A stretch of 36,588 nucleotides of DNA, from the IMG/VR virus record IMGVR_UViG_3300042896_000649, positions 1-36,588 of that record; one strand, written 5' to 3'. Below are positions 5,502 to 13,065 of this stretch, piece by piece. Position 1 is the stretch's first letter. Each line of letters starts with the position of its first letter. A model generated the notes under the pieces. The model saw nothing but the letters and a program-made list of their open reading frames with translations. It was not told the origin of the DNA and did no database searches. The DNA is from a virus. Made by a program: the position numbers and the translations under genes.

Positions 5502-7907
5502 TTAAGCTTGAGTTAATAAGGCCCTTACAGTTATACCATTACCTAAAACACCATTATCAGCGGTATATCTAATATAATTCCCAATAGTATCTGCTGATGA
5601 AGACCATGCGAGCCATGTATTACCTCCATCTGTTGAATATTCCCAGGTCCCATAAGTGTTAGAAGTAACATTATCATCTAATACAGTAGCATTATTAGCT
5701 ATATTAAATAATCTAATTCTTAGATTAGGAATGGTTCCCCCCCATCCTACTATTTGTCTCCAAGCAAATTGTCTATTTTGAGCTGATGATTTTGTTAATG
5801 ATGGTTCATAATGTGAATCTTGTGATCCATCTTCATATACACAACAAATAGAATATATTCTTGTTGGCACACAAATCTCACCCATTATATCAAATGCTAT
5901 TTTAAATTGAATGTATTCTCCATAAGCAGCGGCAGTTAAATCTGCACCAATTGGAACTTCTGTCCAGGCACCACTATTATCATCTATACCAGAAGTTCTA
6001 TACCATATTTTGTAAGATTCAACAGGGAATCCTAAATTAGATGTTCCAGCGTATTCCATATGGTCGATGTAAACACTGTATAATTTAGTTACATTTGGAG
6101 TAGCTAATTTTGGTGTTATAATATATTGTTGTGAAATATCTATATAAGAACTATCAGCTGCAAAAGGAAAAATATATAACCAGTTACCCCCGGAGGTGGT
6201 TGAAGAAGGTATAACAAACATCCAACCATCTTCAGTCCATATAGTTGGGGTTCCTTGAGGAAATAATCCATCGCTAGCACCTGTTGGGGTTGTAGTTAGT
6301 TTTAAACGACTTAGGTTAGCTCCAATATATTTATCAAACTGATCTCCAGTTGTATTATATTGAGTTACATATGTCCCTAATCTACCGCCAGTGTTTGTAA
6401 TAAATAACTTATCAATAGTAGTTGAGTAGTCAACCTGACTCATTGTTGATAAAGCAGAATATGTTGTTGAACCTCCAGGAGGAACCTCAATCATAAAATC
6501 TCCTAACCAACTAGTACTCCCAGCTGTTATATTAGCTATAGGGCATCTAAAAATTCTTGTAGTAGTTGTAAACCATAAACTTGTTACACCAGAAGAAGCC
6601 CCATGTGATACAGAAAATATTCTACCAGAATTCACTTGAGATACTGTTCCTGTTATAGACATTGGGTTTGTTTTTAATATAAAAGCAGAAGGAGAAACAC
6701 CTGAAGAAGGACCTCCTGTTAAAGCTCCTACTGTTAAAGCCGCTCTTAAATTATATTTTGTTATAGTAGCAGCTAAAGTGTTAGAAGTAGCATTAACCAA
6801 ATAAACTGGGTGGTTTGTATTATCTATTTGATCATCAACAGCTAAAGTAGCTGCTATTACATTACTACCAGCATGAATTGTATGTGTACCAGAACCTGCT
6901 GCCGATATACTGGCTATTGCTCCTCCATATGCAGTAGAAATAGAAAATTGGTTTACTCCGTAGTTTGTAGCAATTACATAATAAGCAGTGTTAATAGTTA
7001 AACCTGTTGGTAATGTATTCGTGGTTGTAAAATATACAACATCCCCAACAACTAATCCATGTCCTGTACAGGATAATATATTTGTAGTACTATAGGTTAC
7101 TGTAGCTGTCTGACCACCTGCTACTGAAGCGTCTTTCAACAAATAGGATGCTCTAATATTATCTACTGTGGTTGCTTCTGGGATTGAAGTACCGCCGGGT
7201 GCAAATGTATCGTAATTTAGTCCTTTAATTAAATGGACACCACCATTAATAGAAGTAACATTTGTTACTGCTAAAGCTATTCTAACCTCTTCAATCACAT
7301 AAGGGGTGCTCGGTGATAAGGTTACTGGTGCATTTATGGTTAAAGTCGTATCATTAGTTATAGTAGTAATTTCATACCATGTTGTTACTTGAGTAGGGTT
7401 TGTAGTACCAAATCCTATACGAGCTCCAACAGCAATTCCTTCAGATGTGAATCCGGTACCGGAACCACCTATAGTTGCAGATGTTCCAGATGTTGATACG
7501 GTACCCGTTGTGTGTTTATACACAAACCCTCTCATTGATCTTATCGTTTTATTACCTAAAATGGTTGTACCAGATAAAGTTATATATCCTTTATATGTTA
7601 TTGTTTGTGAGGTTGAATTAAATTCAAATAAAGTAACAGTTCTGGTAACAGCTTGGGTAGCATTTGTACACGCAAATATCCAATAAATATTATCAGACCA
7701 TTTAATAACATGAGGCATAAACTGTGAACCTATTGCTACCTCAGGTATATTTACTATTTCTGAGGGTTGGGTTGTAATATAGTTATCTTCAGCATTAGAT
7801 CCAGTAGTTTGTTGTAGTAAACTAGCTATTAAAGTTTTTGTAGAATTATAAGAACCTGTTAAAGGTGCTGTAGGTCCATTAAAATGATGTTCAACTGCGG
7901 CTTTCAT
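5502..7907 (-). CDS. Large tail fibre / adhesin protein
   Basis: An 801-residue beta-rich protein, dominated by Thr, Ser, Gly, Ile and Asn, with few charged residues. Around residues 275-345 it has a phage-type beta domain: CTGHGLVVGDVVYFTT, TGLTINTAYYVIA, then GSGTHTIHAG. This pattern occurs in many phage tail proteins. A WYRTSG and WTEVPIGADL region at about 640-660 and a C-terminal WEYSTDGGNTWLAW module look like carbohydrate- or protein-binding beta sandwiches. No hydrolase motif is evident. It begins at ATG 7907, whose first bases overlap the TAATG of a duplicated gene end (7906-7944). It probably builds the long fibre together with the neighbouring repeat-bearing fibre genes. Confidence 0.75.
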   Translation of the reverse strand: MKAAVEHHFNGPTAPLTGSYNSTKTLIASLLQQTTGSNAEDNYITTQPSEIVNIPEVAIGSQFMPHVIKWSDNIYWIFACTNATQAVTRTVTLFEFNSTSQTITYKGYITLSGTTILGNKTIRSMRGFVYKHTTGTVSTSGTSATIGGSGTGFTSEGIAVGARIGFGTTNPTQVTTWYEITTITNDTTLTINAPVTLSPSTPYVIEEVRIALAVTNVTSINGGVHLIKGLNYDTFAPGGTSIPEATTVDNIRASYLLKDASVAGGQTATVTYSTTNILSCTGHGLVVGDVVYFTTTNTLPTGLTINTAYYVIATNYGVNQFSISTAYGGAIASISAAGSGTHTIHAGSNVIAATLAVDDQIDNTNHPVYLVNATSNTLAATITKYNLRAALTVGALTGGPSSGVSPSAFILKTNPMSITGTVSQVNSGRIFSVSHGASSGVTSLWFTTTTRIFRCPIANITAGSTSWLGDFMIEVPPGGSTTYSALSTMSQVDYSTTIDKLFITNTGGRLGTYVTQYNTTGDQFDKYIGANLSRLKLTTTPTGASDGLFPQGTPTIWTEDGWMFVIPSSTTSGGNWLYIFPFAADSSYIDISQQYIITPKLATPNVTKLYSVYIDHMEYAGTSNLGFPVESYKIWYRTSGIDDNSGAWTEVPIGADLTAAAYGEYIQFKIAFDIMGEICVPTRIYSICCVYEDGSQDSHYEPSLTKSSAQNRQFAWRQIVGWGGTIPNLRIRLFNIANNATVLDDNVTSNTYGTWEYSTDGGNTWLAWSSSADTIGNYIRYTADNGVLGNGITVRALLTQA

Positions 7908-7944
7908 TATTGTCTTGCTTGTATATTAATAAATATAGTTAAAT
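7906..7944 (-). repeat. Copy of the 3' end of the upstream fibre gene
   Basis: These 39 bases match 7953-7991 with one mismatch. On the minus strand they encode LTIFINIQARQ-stop, against LTIFIDIQARQ-stop in the intact gene. The stop overlaps the next start codon as TAATG (ATG 7907). The copy also carries TATATTTATTA, similar to the late-promoter element found before other structural genes. Confidence 0.85.
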
Positions 7945-7952
7945 TTGTTTTT

Positions 7953-7991
7953 ATTATTGTCTTGCTTGTATATCAATAAATATAGTTAAAT
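7953..7991 (-). repeat. Partner copy: 3' end of the fibre gene at 7954-9402
   Basis: Direct-repeat partner of 7906-7944, 47 bp away, with 38 of 39 bases identical. It forms the real C-terminus of the 482-residue fibre protein. The 8 bases between the two copies are AT-only apart from one base and encode nothing. Confidence 0.85.
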
Positions 7992-9402
7992 CTGTGATAT
8001 ATAGTGATGATTGGCTCACATAAAATTCTAGTAAATCATTTATGTTTAATTGAGTAGTCCAACCTGTTAAAATTGTATCTAAAGATGAAGATTGGTTTGT
8101 TAAAGAAATAGTACCTAAGGTTATTCCATTTCTTTTTATATTAACATCTATATTACCATTAGTATTAGCTATAGTTCTAGTTTTAACTATATTAGCATTA
8201 TAACCAATATGTTTATATCCTTTTGAACCTTCTATAATATAAATATTATCTGTTATTATTCTAGTACCAATAGTTGTTATATAGGGATTAAAAAGAGCAT
8301 AAGAAGCTGTTTGAGCATTTTGAACAAATGAAGAGGTTTGTGCATATGAAGCACTTACAACAGTTCCACTAAAAAATGAAGCCGTTTGAGCATTTTGGAC
8401 ATATGAGGCCGTTTGAGCATTTTGAACGTATGAAGAGGTTGAAGCAAAGCTTGAACTTATAGCATTTAAAACGTATGAAGCAGTTGTAGCGGTTCCAAGT
8501 AAAGATCCTGTAAATGAAGTAGCTGTTAGTGAACCTGTAAGGTTATAGCTACCTGTAAGTTGTTTTGTGTTTATCCAAATACTACTACTATATACTAATA
8601 AGTCGCCACTTGTTAAAGACCCAGTATTTATTCTAACATTATGTAATTCATCTATTTCATAACCATTATCTACTTTAACAAATATTGTACCGTTATTTTG
8701 ATGAGCATAAACAACATATCCTATAGTTATAGTATGTTGTGGTGCTTGAGGTTTAACTTTTGTTATAGATCCTGCTGTAGTTGGTGACAAATACAATGCA
8801 TCACCATCTAACCAAGTTTCGCCTTGAAGTGTTCCAGTAGTATCTATACCTCTAACTAATCCGCTATTAGTAATAAAACCCTCTTGGTTTACATTAATAT
8901 CTTCTGTTACTAATCCTAATGTGTCTACTGAGTTAGCATCGTTATTGGCTTGAGCTAGGACAATTGCTAGTCGCTGTCCTTGGGCTCCTCCTTCATCTAC
9001 TCTACGTATACGAATAGCTTTGTACTGTGACTCTAGTAAATTAGCTCCAGTTTTATTTACTACTCTAACAACTTGTTCTTGACCTAGTTGTAAAGTAACA
9101 TTTCCACCTTTTAATCCTAAATCTAAAGTACCATCAGTATTATTCCATACTAAGCGACTTGCGGCTCCTGATCCAGAAAAGTATATTGAATCTGTTATAT
9201 TTAATGAGCCTGTTACTATTTGGTTACCTATAAATCTATTTGAACCGGTGGTTGCAAATGATCCTGTATCAATAGTACCTCCAGATCCTGAAATTGTAAA
9301 CAATGATCCTGTTCCATCATATATAAGGGTTCCATCTGTTTGAAGAACACGTTGGTATGTGTTTTCAATATCTTGACCTGTTAAATCAAAAGGTCCTGCC
9401 AT
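7954..9402 (-). CDS. Tail fibre protein with conserved MAGPFDLTGQ start and VQNAQTASY repeats
   Basis: A 482-residue protein. It starts MAGPFDLTGQDIENTYQRVL, an N-terminus shared by tail fibres of marine T4-like phages and probably the attachment to the baseplate or tail. Residues about 108-265 form a conserved beta domain (QVVRVVNKTGANLLESQYKA, EGGAQGQRLAIVLAQ, TWLDGDALYLSP, VDNGYEIDELHNVRI). Residues about 285-370 are repetitive shaft sequence (SYVQNAQTASYVQNAQTAS). The final 110 residues are a small beta domain ending FIDIQARQ. It follows the conserved virion-type gene at 9412 after 9 nt. The 3' end has been copied in front of the next gene. Confidence 0.85.
   Translation of the reverse strand: MAGPFDLTGQDIENTYQRVLQTDGTLIYDGTGSLFTISGSGGTIDTGSFATTGSNRFIGNQIVTGSLNITDSIYFSGSGAASRLVWNNTDGTLDLGLKGGNVTLQLGQEQVVRVVNKTGANLLESQYKAIRIRRVDEGGAQGQRLAIVLAQANNDANSVDTLGLVTEDINVNQEGFITNSGLVRGIDTTGTLQGETWLDGDALYLSPTTAGSITKVKPQAPQHTITIGYVVYAHQNNGTIFVKVDNGYEIDELHNVRINTGSLTSGDLLVYSSSIWINTKQLTGSYNLTGSLTATSFTGSLLGTATTASYVLNAISSSFASTSSYVQNAQTASYVQNAQTASFFSGTVVSASYAQTSSFVQNAQTASYALFNPYITTIGTRIITDNIYIIEGSKGYKHIGYNANIVKTRTIANTNGNIDVNIKRNGITLGTISLTNQSSSLDTILTGWTTQLNINDLLEFYVSQSSLYITDLTIFIDIQARQ
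8309..8437 (-). repeat. 27-bp fibre repeats shared with the 4316-4396 repeats
   Basis: Units begin at 8309, 8384 and 8411, with the core GTTTGAGCATTTTG on the plus strand. A shorter relative, GTTTGTGCATATGAAGCAC, occurs at 8336 and again at 4397. Each codes for a VQNAQTAS(Y/F) or AYAQT-like unit of the fibre shaft. Confidence 0.8.
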
Positions 9403-9411
9403 AACTTATTT

Positions 9412-9957
9412 TTATATTAATGTTTGAATAATTCCTTCGATTATTCCGCTTTTTTCACCATTGCTGATTTTATTGATTTTTAAGTAAGAAGATATAATAT
9501 TATTTAATTTAACTTTATTTAAAGCCATATTAGTTAAGCCAATATTTTCTTTTACAAGTATTCGAGTTAAATTTTGAATGTGATCACCAGCTTTAATGTT
9601 TCTTACACTAATTGATGGTTTAGATTCAGATATAATATTTTGGTTTGATTGTGATTTCACTTCTACTGTTACCTTTCTTGCTGTTTCTACTTCAAAATTT
9701 GATTCCCATGGTGTAAAATACGTATCATCTGCTATAACTTCAAGCCTTATTTTGCCTTTTGTTGATTCTTCTAATAAGTTTTTTAATTTTTTAATAGGAA
9801 CGGTACATTTACCGTTAGAGTCAATAGTTCCTTTAAATAAAAGGTTTAAATTATCTGATTCTACTATTAAACGTGCTTGACTATTTTTAACAGAAGCACC
9901 CTCTAGTGAAATAGAACATTCAAATACTTCTTGTTTATCCGTGTATAATATATACAT
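9412..9957 (-). CDS. Conserved T4-superfamily virion-type protein
   Basis: A 181-residue protein. The N-terminal half is beta-rich (ARLIVESDNLNLLFKGTID, then KIRLEVIADDTYFTPWES at about 70-87) and resembles a protein family present in many marine T4-like phages next to fibre or neck genes. The C-terminal half (about 100-181) is helical and charged. I recall the family as structural but with no defined role. It starts at ATG 9957, overlapping the stop of the preceding gene by one base (TAATG), and is followed by the fibre gene after 9 nt. A role in holding the fibre or in virion assembly is inference from position. Confidence 0.7.
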   Translation of the reverse strand: MYILYTDKQEVFECSISLEGASVKNSQARLIVESDNLNLLFKGTIDSNGKCTVPIKKLKNLLEESTKGKIRLEVIADDTYFTPWESNFEVETARKVTVEVKSQSNQNIISESKPSISVRNIKAGDHIQNLTRILVKENIGLTNMALNKVKLNNIISSYLKINKISNGEKSGIIEGIIQTLI

Positions 9958-10301
9958 TACCTATTTATTTTAACATCAATTCCTAGTACTTCTTTAGCCA
10001 CTAGTGTTACATCGGTTATACGTATTTGACGATTTAGTACCTCTTTAGTTTCTTTGTATTCTATGCCCTCAACTTGACATAAAAGTTTAATAAATCGTTT
10101 TTTCTTTTCGGGATGTTTATTTAAATAACTGCCAAACCCTTTTCCTCCTACATTAATTAATTCAATAATTAAAGCGCAATCATCCCATCTATTTGTTCCT
10201 GTTACCGTTTCATTTGGTGGATATGTTTTTCCATCAGTTGGATTTATAGCATCCCATTTAAAATTAGCTGTGTTCCATTGAAATGGGATTCTTGTAGCCA
10301 T
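9957..10301 (-). CDS. Conserved small virion-type protein (FxWN start)
   Basis: A 114-residue protein beginning MATRIPFQWNTANFKWD. A central VGGKGFGSYL is followed by HPEKKKRFIKLLCQVEGIEY (64-83) and a basic end. The first half looks beta, the second helical. Similar short proteins appear beside the 9412-type gene in marine T4-like phages. Function is unknown. It shares the IP(F/I)QW N-terminal motif with the fibre at 4210-5235 (IVPIQW), and both genes are preceded by the same duplicated sequence, so the two starts may be related. Confidence 0.65.
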   Translation of the reverse strand: MATRIPFQWNTANFKWDAINPTDGKTYPPNETVTGTNRWDDCALIIELINVGGKGFGSYLNKHPEKKKRFIKLLCQVEGIEYKETKEVLNRQIRITDVTLVAKEVLGIDVKINR

Positions 10302-10306
10302 ATATA

Positions 10307-10353
10307 ATAAATATTAATATGTCTTTGTGTTATCATCATTTAATGAAGACAAT
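10307..10353 (-). repeat. Partner copy: 3' end of the membrane-protein gene
   Basis: 45 of 47 bases match 5243-5289. Here the sequence is the real C-terminus (LSSLNDDNTKTY-stop) of the 337-residue membrane protein, plus the first bases of the short gap before ATG 10301. It contains AATATTTATTATAT, a late-promoter-like element that ends directly at the start codon. Confidence 0.85.
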
Positions 10354-11327
10354 CTATTATTAAGAGTATTTAATGCTGAACTTCTAGAAAAACTAGATCC
10401 TTTACTACTATTTTGGATTTTTTCCATTTCCTCTATTATATTTTGTTTTTCTTGTTCAATAGCGGGATCTGGTTGATATTCTTGGGTTAGTAGAGTAGGT
10501 TTTGGTTCTCCATAAATGTTAAGTTTTGGTTTTAAATTATTAAATGATTGATTTGTAGCAATTACAAGTATAATAGCTAATGGATCAAATACAAAAATAA
10601 TAAGCAAAATAAATATATTTGCTGTTTTTTTAATAGGCATTCCCGTAAGCTCACTTACATATTTAATAGCACCTAGTTCGTTCCCTAATTGAGATTTAGA
10701 TTCCATATTTAACACCTGAATGTCTAGGTTGGTTAAACTGTCATTTAAAGCTTCTATTTTTGTAGATGTTTTGGTTTTATTTTCTAAAGCTAATGTTAAT
10801 TGTGATTCAAATGCTTTACGATTTCCTGTATTTGCTTTGCTTATAACTTGGCCTGTTTTTTTGTCTACAGTTTGGGTTGTAGTATTTATTGAAAGTGCAT
10901 TTCTAAGTTGTGAAATATCCTTATCTAATGTAGTTTTTTCTAAAGTATATTCTTTTTTAATTTCATTAAATCGATCTCTTTTTAATTGGACATTTGCAAC
11001 CTCTTTTCCACCAATTTCAAGTTTAGATATATTTTCTTGAAACCCAGTAGTTAATAGTCCATAAATTCCTAAAGAAGTAATAAATGACAGAATTACTAAA
11101 GCAGTAGTTAAATACACTTTTAACATAGTGTATGTTTTTTTCCACTGGTCGTGTAAATATGTTGTGATTGCTATTTTAGATAACTCTAAAAATGAACCCA
11201 TTATGATTACAGGAATAGCTACGCTTGCAAATAGGATTGATAATCCCATAACACTATAATAAGCGGCTGTTAAAGATAGTCCTACTGCACAAAACAGTAG
11301 GAACCAAGATAATAGTTTTTGTTTCAT
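10314..11327 (-). CDS. Multi-pass membrane protein with long coiled coil
   Basis: A 337-residue protein. Three hydrophobic helices lie in the first 92 residues (about 7-27, 30-50, 68-92). A long heptad-rich, charged coiled coil spans about 100-225. A fourth helix contains FDPLAIILVIATNQSFNN (about 250-268), and a polar tail ends NDDNTKTY. The FDPLA...IA segment recurs in membrane proteins of cyanophages and other marine T4-like phages, whose function is not known to me. Possible roles are lysis timing, superinfection control or membrane anchoring. Its ATG lies only 13 nt after a strong terminator hairpin, so its expression is probably lower than that of the gene before it. Confidence 0.75.
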   Translation of the reverse strand: MKQKLLSWFLLFCAVGLSLTAAYYSVMGLSILFASVAIPVIIMGSFLELSKIAITTYLHDQWKKTYTMLKVYLTTALVILSFITSLGIYGLLTTGFQENISKLEIGGKEVANVQLKRDRFNEIKKEYTLEKTTLDKDISQLRNALSINTTTQTVDKKTGQVISKANTGNRKAFESQLTLALENKTKTSTKIEALNDSLTNLDIQVLNMESKSQLGNELGAIKYVSELTGMPIKKTANIFILLIIFVFDPLAIILVIATNQSFNNLKPKLNIYGEPKPTLLTQEYQPDPAIEQEKQNIIEEMEKIQNSSKGSSFSRSSALNTLNNRLSSLNDDNTKTY

Positions 11328-11330
11328 AGA

Positions 11331-11360
11331 TAAAAAATAAGGAGGCTTTTTTAAGCCTCC
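11331..11360 (-). terminator. Intrinsic terminator after the L,D-transpeptidase-like gene
   Basis: GGAGGCTT (11341-11348) pairs perfectly with AAGCCTCC (11353-11360) around a 4-nt loop. On the minus strand the hairpin is followed by TTATTTTTTA. It ends transcripts of the gene at 11367-11960 and lies within the leader of the next gene (ATG 11327). Confidence 0.9.
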
Positions 11361-11366
11361 AAATAT

Positions 11367-11960
11367 TTATTTAATATCTGTTGATTCAATCAAAGTATAT
11401 GTAAACGAGTTTCCGTGGATATCTCTTGCTTTACGACAAATTGCCATAAATTCTTCAAAGTCCTTAGCTTTTTTAAATACTTGACATCCTTCTGACCAAT
11501 TTTCTACATAAGTAGAATCAACTCCTGCTTTGTGGATGTTGATTCCAAATACACCTTCATCGATTTTTGTTTCATCAAACTTTAAATCTTTATTAGCATC
11601 ACGATATACTTTAACGTTTTTTGCTTGACCTAAAGCCTCGTATTTTCCTTGATGTAATCTAATAGTGTGTGATCCTCTGTATTGGCCTTCTACTAAACGT
11701 GCAACACCACCTTTGTTATGAAATTCCATAACACCTTTTTTACCTGGGTCAGTTGTGTTTGTCCATTCTTTGTATTGCCATTCACCTCCTACTTTATAGG
11801 ATACTGTAATAACGTCATCAAATACATTTGTTACTGTTTGTCCAGTTGCTGCGTTTCTAACACCTACGATGTTTACGTCATAATCTTTTGCTCCTTCAAA
11901 CCAAGCATATCCTTTTGATTTTACTGCTGCTTCTACTTGTTCTTTTGTGTACTTTGCCAT
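11367..11960 (-). CDS. L,D-transpeptidase/carboxypeptidase-like protein, lysin candidate
   Basis: A 197-residue protein with a mixed alpha/beta appearance. Residues 139-160 contain GINIHKAG (His143), a spacer, and NWSEGCQVF with Cys159. This resembles the His...S(H/x)GC active-site arrangement of YkuD-type L,D-transpeptidases, which work on peptidoglycan stem peptides by a Cys nucleophile. The usual SHGC is SEGC here, so catalysis is likely but not certain. There is no signal peptide, so release would need a holin. It is followed at once by a strong terminator, which marks the end of a transcription unit, and it sits near the holin candidates. It could be the main endolysin. Confidence 0.65.
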   Translation of the reverse strand: MAKYTKEQVEAAVKSKGYAWFEGAKDYDVNIVGVRNAATGQTVTNVFDDVITVSYKVGGEWQYKEWTNTTDPGKKGVMEFHNKGGVARLVEGQYRGSHTIRLHQGKYEALGQAKNVKVYRDANKDLKFDETKIDEGVFGINIHKAGVDSTYVENWSEGCQVFKKAKDFEEFMAICRKARDIHGNSFTYTLIESTDIK

Positions 11961-11966
11961 TTTATT

Positions 11967-12569
11967 TTATTTATTTAATATTTGTGCACTTGGTGCTGTT
12001 ACTGTTAAACATTTTCCTATTGCTGTATTTGTTATTGGTCCGTAATGTAAAAACCCAACTGGTAGTGATGTAGTTGAAGACGGTTTGTCAAAATTTACAT
12101 AACCAACTACTCCACCTGTTGTCATTTCCCATACAAAACCAAAATCGGTATTTGGGTTCCATGTTGTTGATGTTGAAACTCTAAATGTACCCATAACTGC
12201 CCCATCTCCAGTTGGTATAATAGGAGCTGTTTCATTGGTAAAGATGTTTGTTGCTGAAGAGAAGTTTAATTTTCTTGCACCTGAGATATATGGTAAATTA
12301 GTAGTTCCTTTATTAGGCCAGCCTAACAATAACGAATGCGCATTTTCATTTAATGCTTTCCAAGTTATTGTTCCTGTTGTTATCTTTGGAGAATGAACTC
12401 CACGAATAATCAATGCGTTGAATTTAACTGCTGTTGTACCCGTGCTTGTTAATCGGATTTGAAAATCTGCAGTGTTTGTTGTTGCACCTAACCACTCCAT
12501 ATCCATTTTGACTGATACTGTTGGAGCAATGTTAGTTAATTCTTGTAATCTTTGTTCTTTAAGGCTCAT
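11967..12569 (-). CDS. Virion-type protein of unknown function
   Basis: A 200-residue protein starting MSLKEQRLQELTNIAPTVSV. It is rich in Thr, Asn, Gly and aromatic residues and probably all-beta. Segments such as DFQIRLTSTGTTAVKFNAL (35-53) and FGFVWEMTTGG (about 143-153) resemble Ig-like or jelly-roll structural domains, not an enzyme. An ATATTTATAA element 34 nt upstream suggests late expression, and it precedes the lysin candidate after 6 nt. It may be a decoration or fibre-associated protein. I do not recognise a family. Confidence 0.65.
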   Translation of the reverse strand: MSLKEQRLQELTNIAPTVSVKMDMEWLGATTNTADFQIRLTSTGTTAVKFNALIIRGVHSPKITTGTITWKALNENAHSLLLGWPNKGTTNLPYISGARKLNFSSATNIFTNETAPIIPTGDGAVMGTFRVSTSTTWNPNTDFGFVWEMTTGGVVGYVNFDKPSSTTSLPVGFLHYGPITNTAIGKCLTVTAPSAQILNK

Positions 12570-12603
12570 TTTTTTATTGGTTTTTTAATTGGTTTCTAAT
12601 TTA

Positions 12604-12613
12604 TTATAAATAT
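12604..12613 (-). promoter_or_regulatory. Putative late-promoter element ATATTTATAA
   Basis: The minus strand reads GATATTTATAATAAATT, 34 nt before ATG 12569. The same decamer precedes the tube, tape-measure and two other structural genes. There is no TTG-type -33 box at the usual distance. Confidence 0.5.
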
Positions 12614-12630
12614 CTTTTTTAATTTTTTTG

Positions 12631-13065
12631 TTAAAAATCTTTGTTAATGCCAATTGAAAATGATTTATACGAAGTGCCAAACGCAGTTTGTAAAGAATAT
12701 GAAAATACTGGAGTATATCCTTTTATTCTTGGAAAATTATAATTAATATCATATTCCATGGTAATATCTTTTTTATAAAAAAACCAACCACCAGCAACAG
12801 AAACTGAAAATGGGCCATATATAGGAGATGTAATCATTAACTCTGAATACAAATCTTTTATGTCTAAAGAAAATAGACCAGTATTAATACCAACAGCAAT
12901 ATCTCCAAAATATTTACCTATCTCAACAGTAGCACCCAATAAGTTTTTTGGATCACTAACTTTTGTATCAAATGCAACATTTGGGGCAACCATTACGTAG
13001 TAGGATGCCTGTGCAATAGCAACTGTGCTAAAACATAAAAATAAGATTGTGATTAGTTTTTTCAT
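12631..13065 (-). CDS. Secreted outer-membrane beta-barrel-like protein
   Basis: A 144-residue protein with a textbook signal peptide, MKKLITILFLCFSTVAIAQA, cut near residue 20. The AQ end is common in Bacteroidota exported proteins. The mature 124 residues alternate polar and hydrophobic/aromatic positions (VEIGKYFGDIAVGINTGLFS, FSVSVAGGWFFYKKDI, FSYSLQTAFGTSYKSFSIGI) and end in Phe. This is the pattern of a small outer-membrane barrel of perhaps 6-8 strands. Phages seldom encode such proteins. Likely roles are superinfection exclusion by blocking a receptor, or a lysis role at the outer membrane. It is coupled by TAATG to the two-helix membrane protein before it. Confidence 0.7.
   Translation of the reverse strand: MKKLITILFLCFSTVAIAQASYYVMVAPNVAFDTKVSDPKNLLGATVEIGKYFGDIAVGINTGLFSLDIKDLYSELMITSPIYGPFSVSVAGGWFFYKKDITMEYDINYNFPRIKGYTPVFSYSLQTAFGTSYKSFSIGINKDF

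Noticed and set aside
7447-7686. Plus-strand frames of 60-110 codons, such as this one and those at 9596-9880, 10720-11040 and 15882-16181
   Set aside because: All lie antisense inside well-supported minus-strand genes, have no promoter and show low-complexity composition expected of reversed AT-rich codons.
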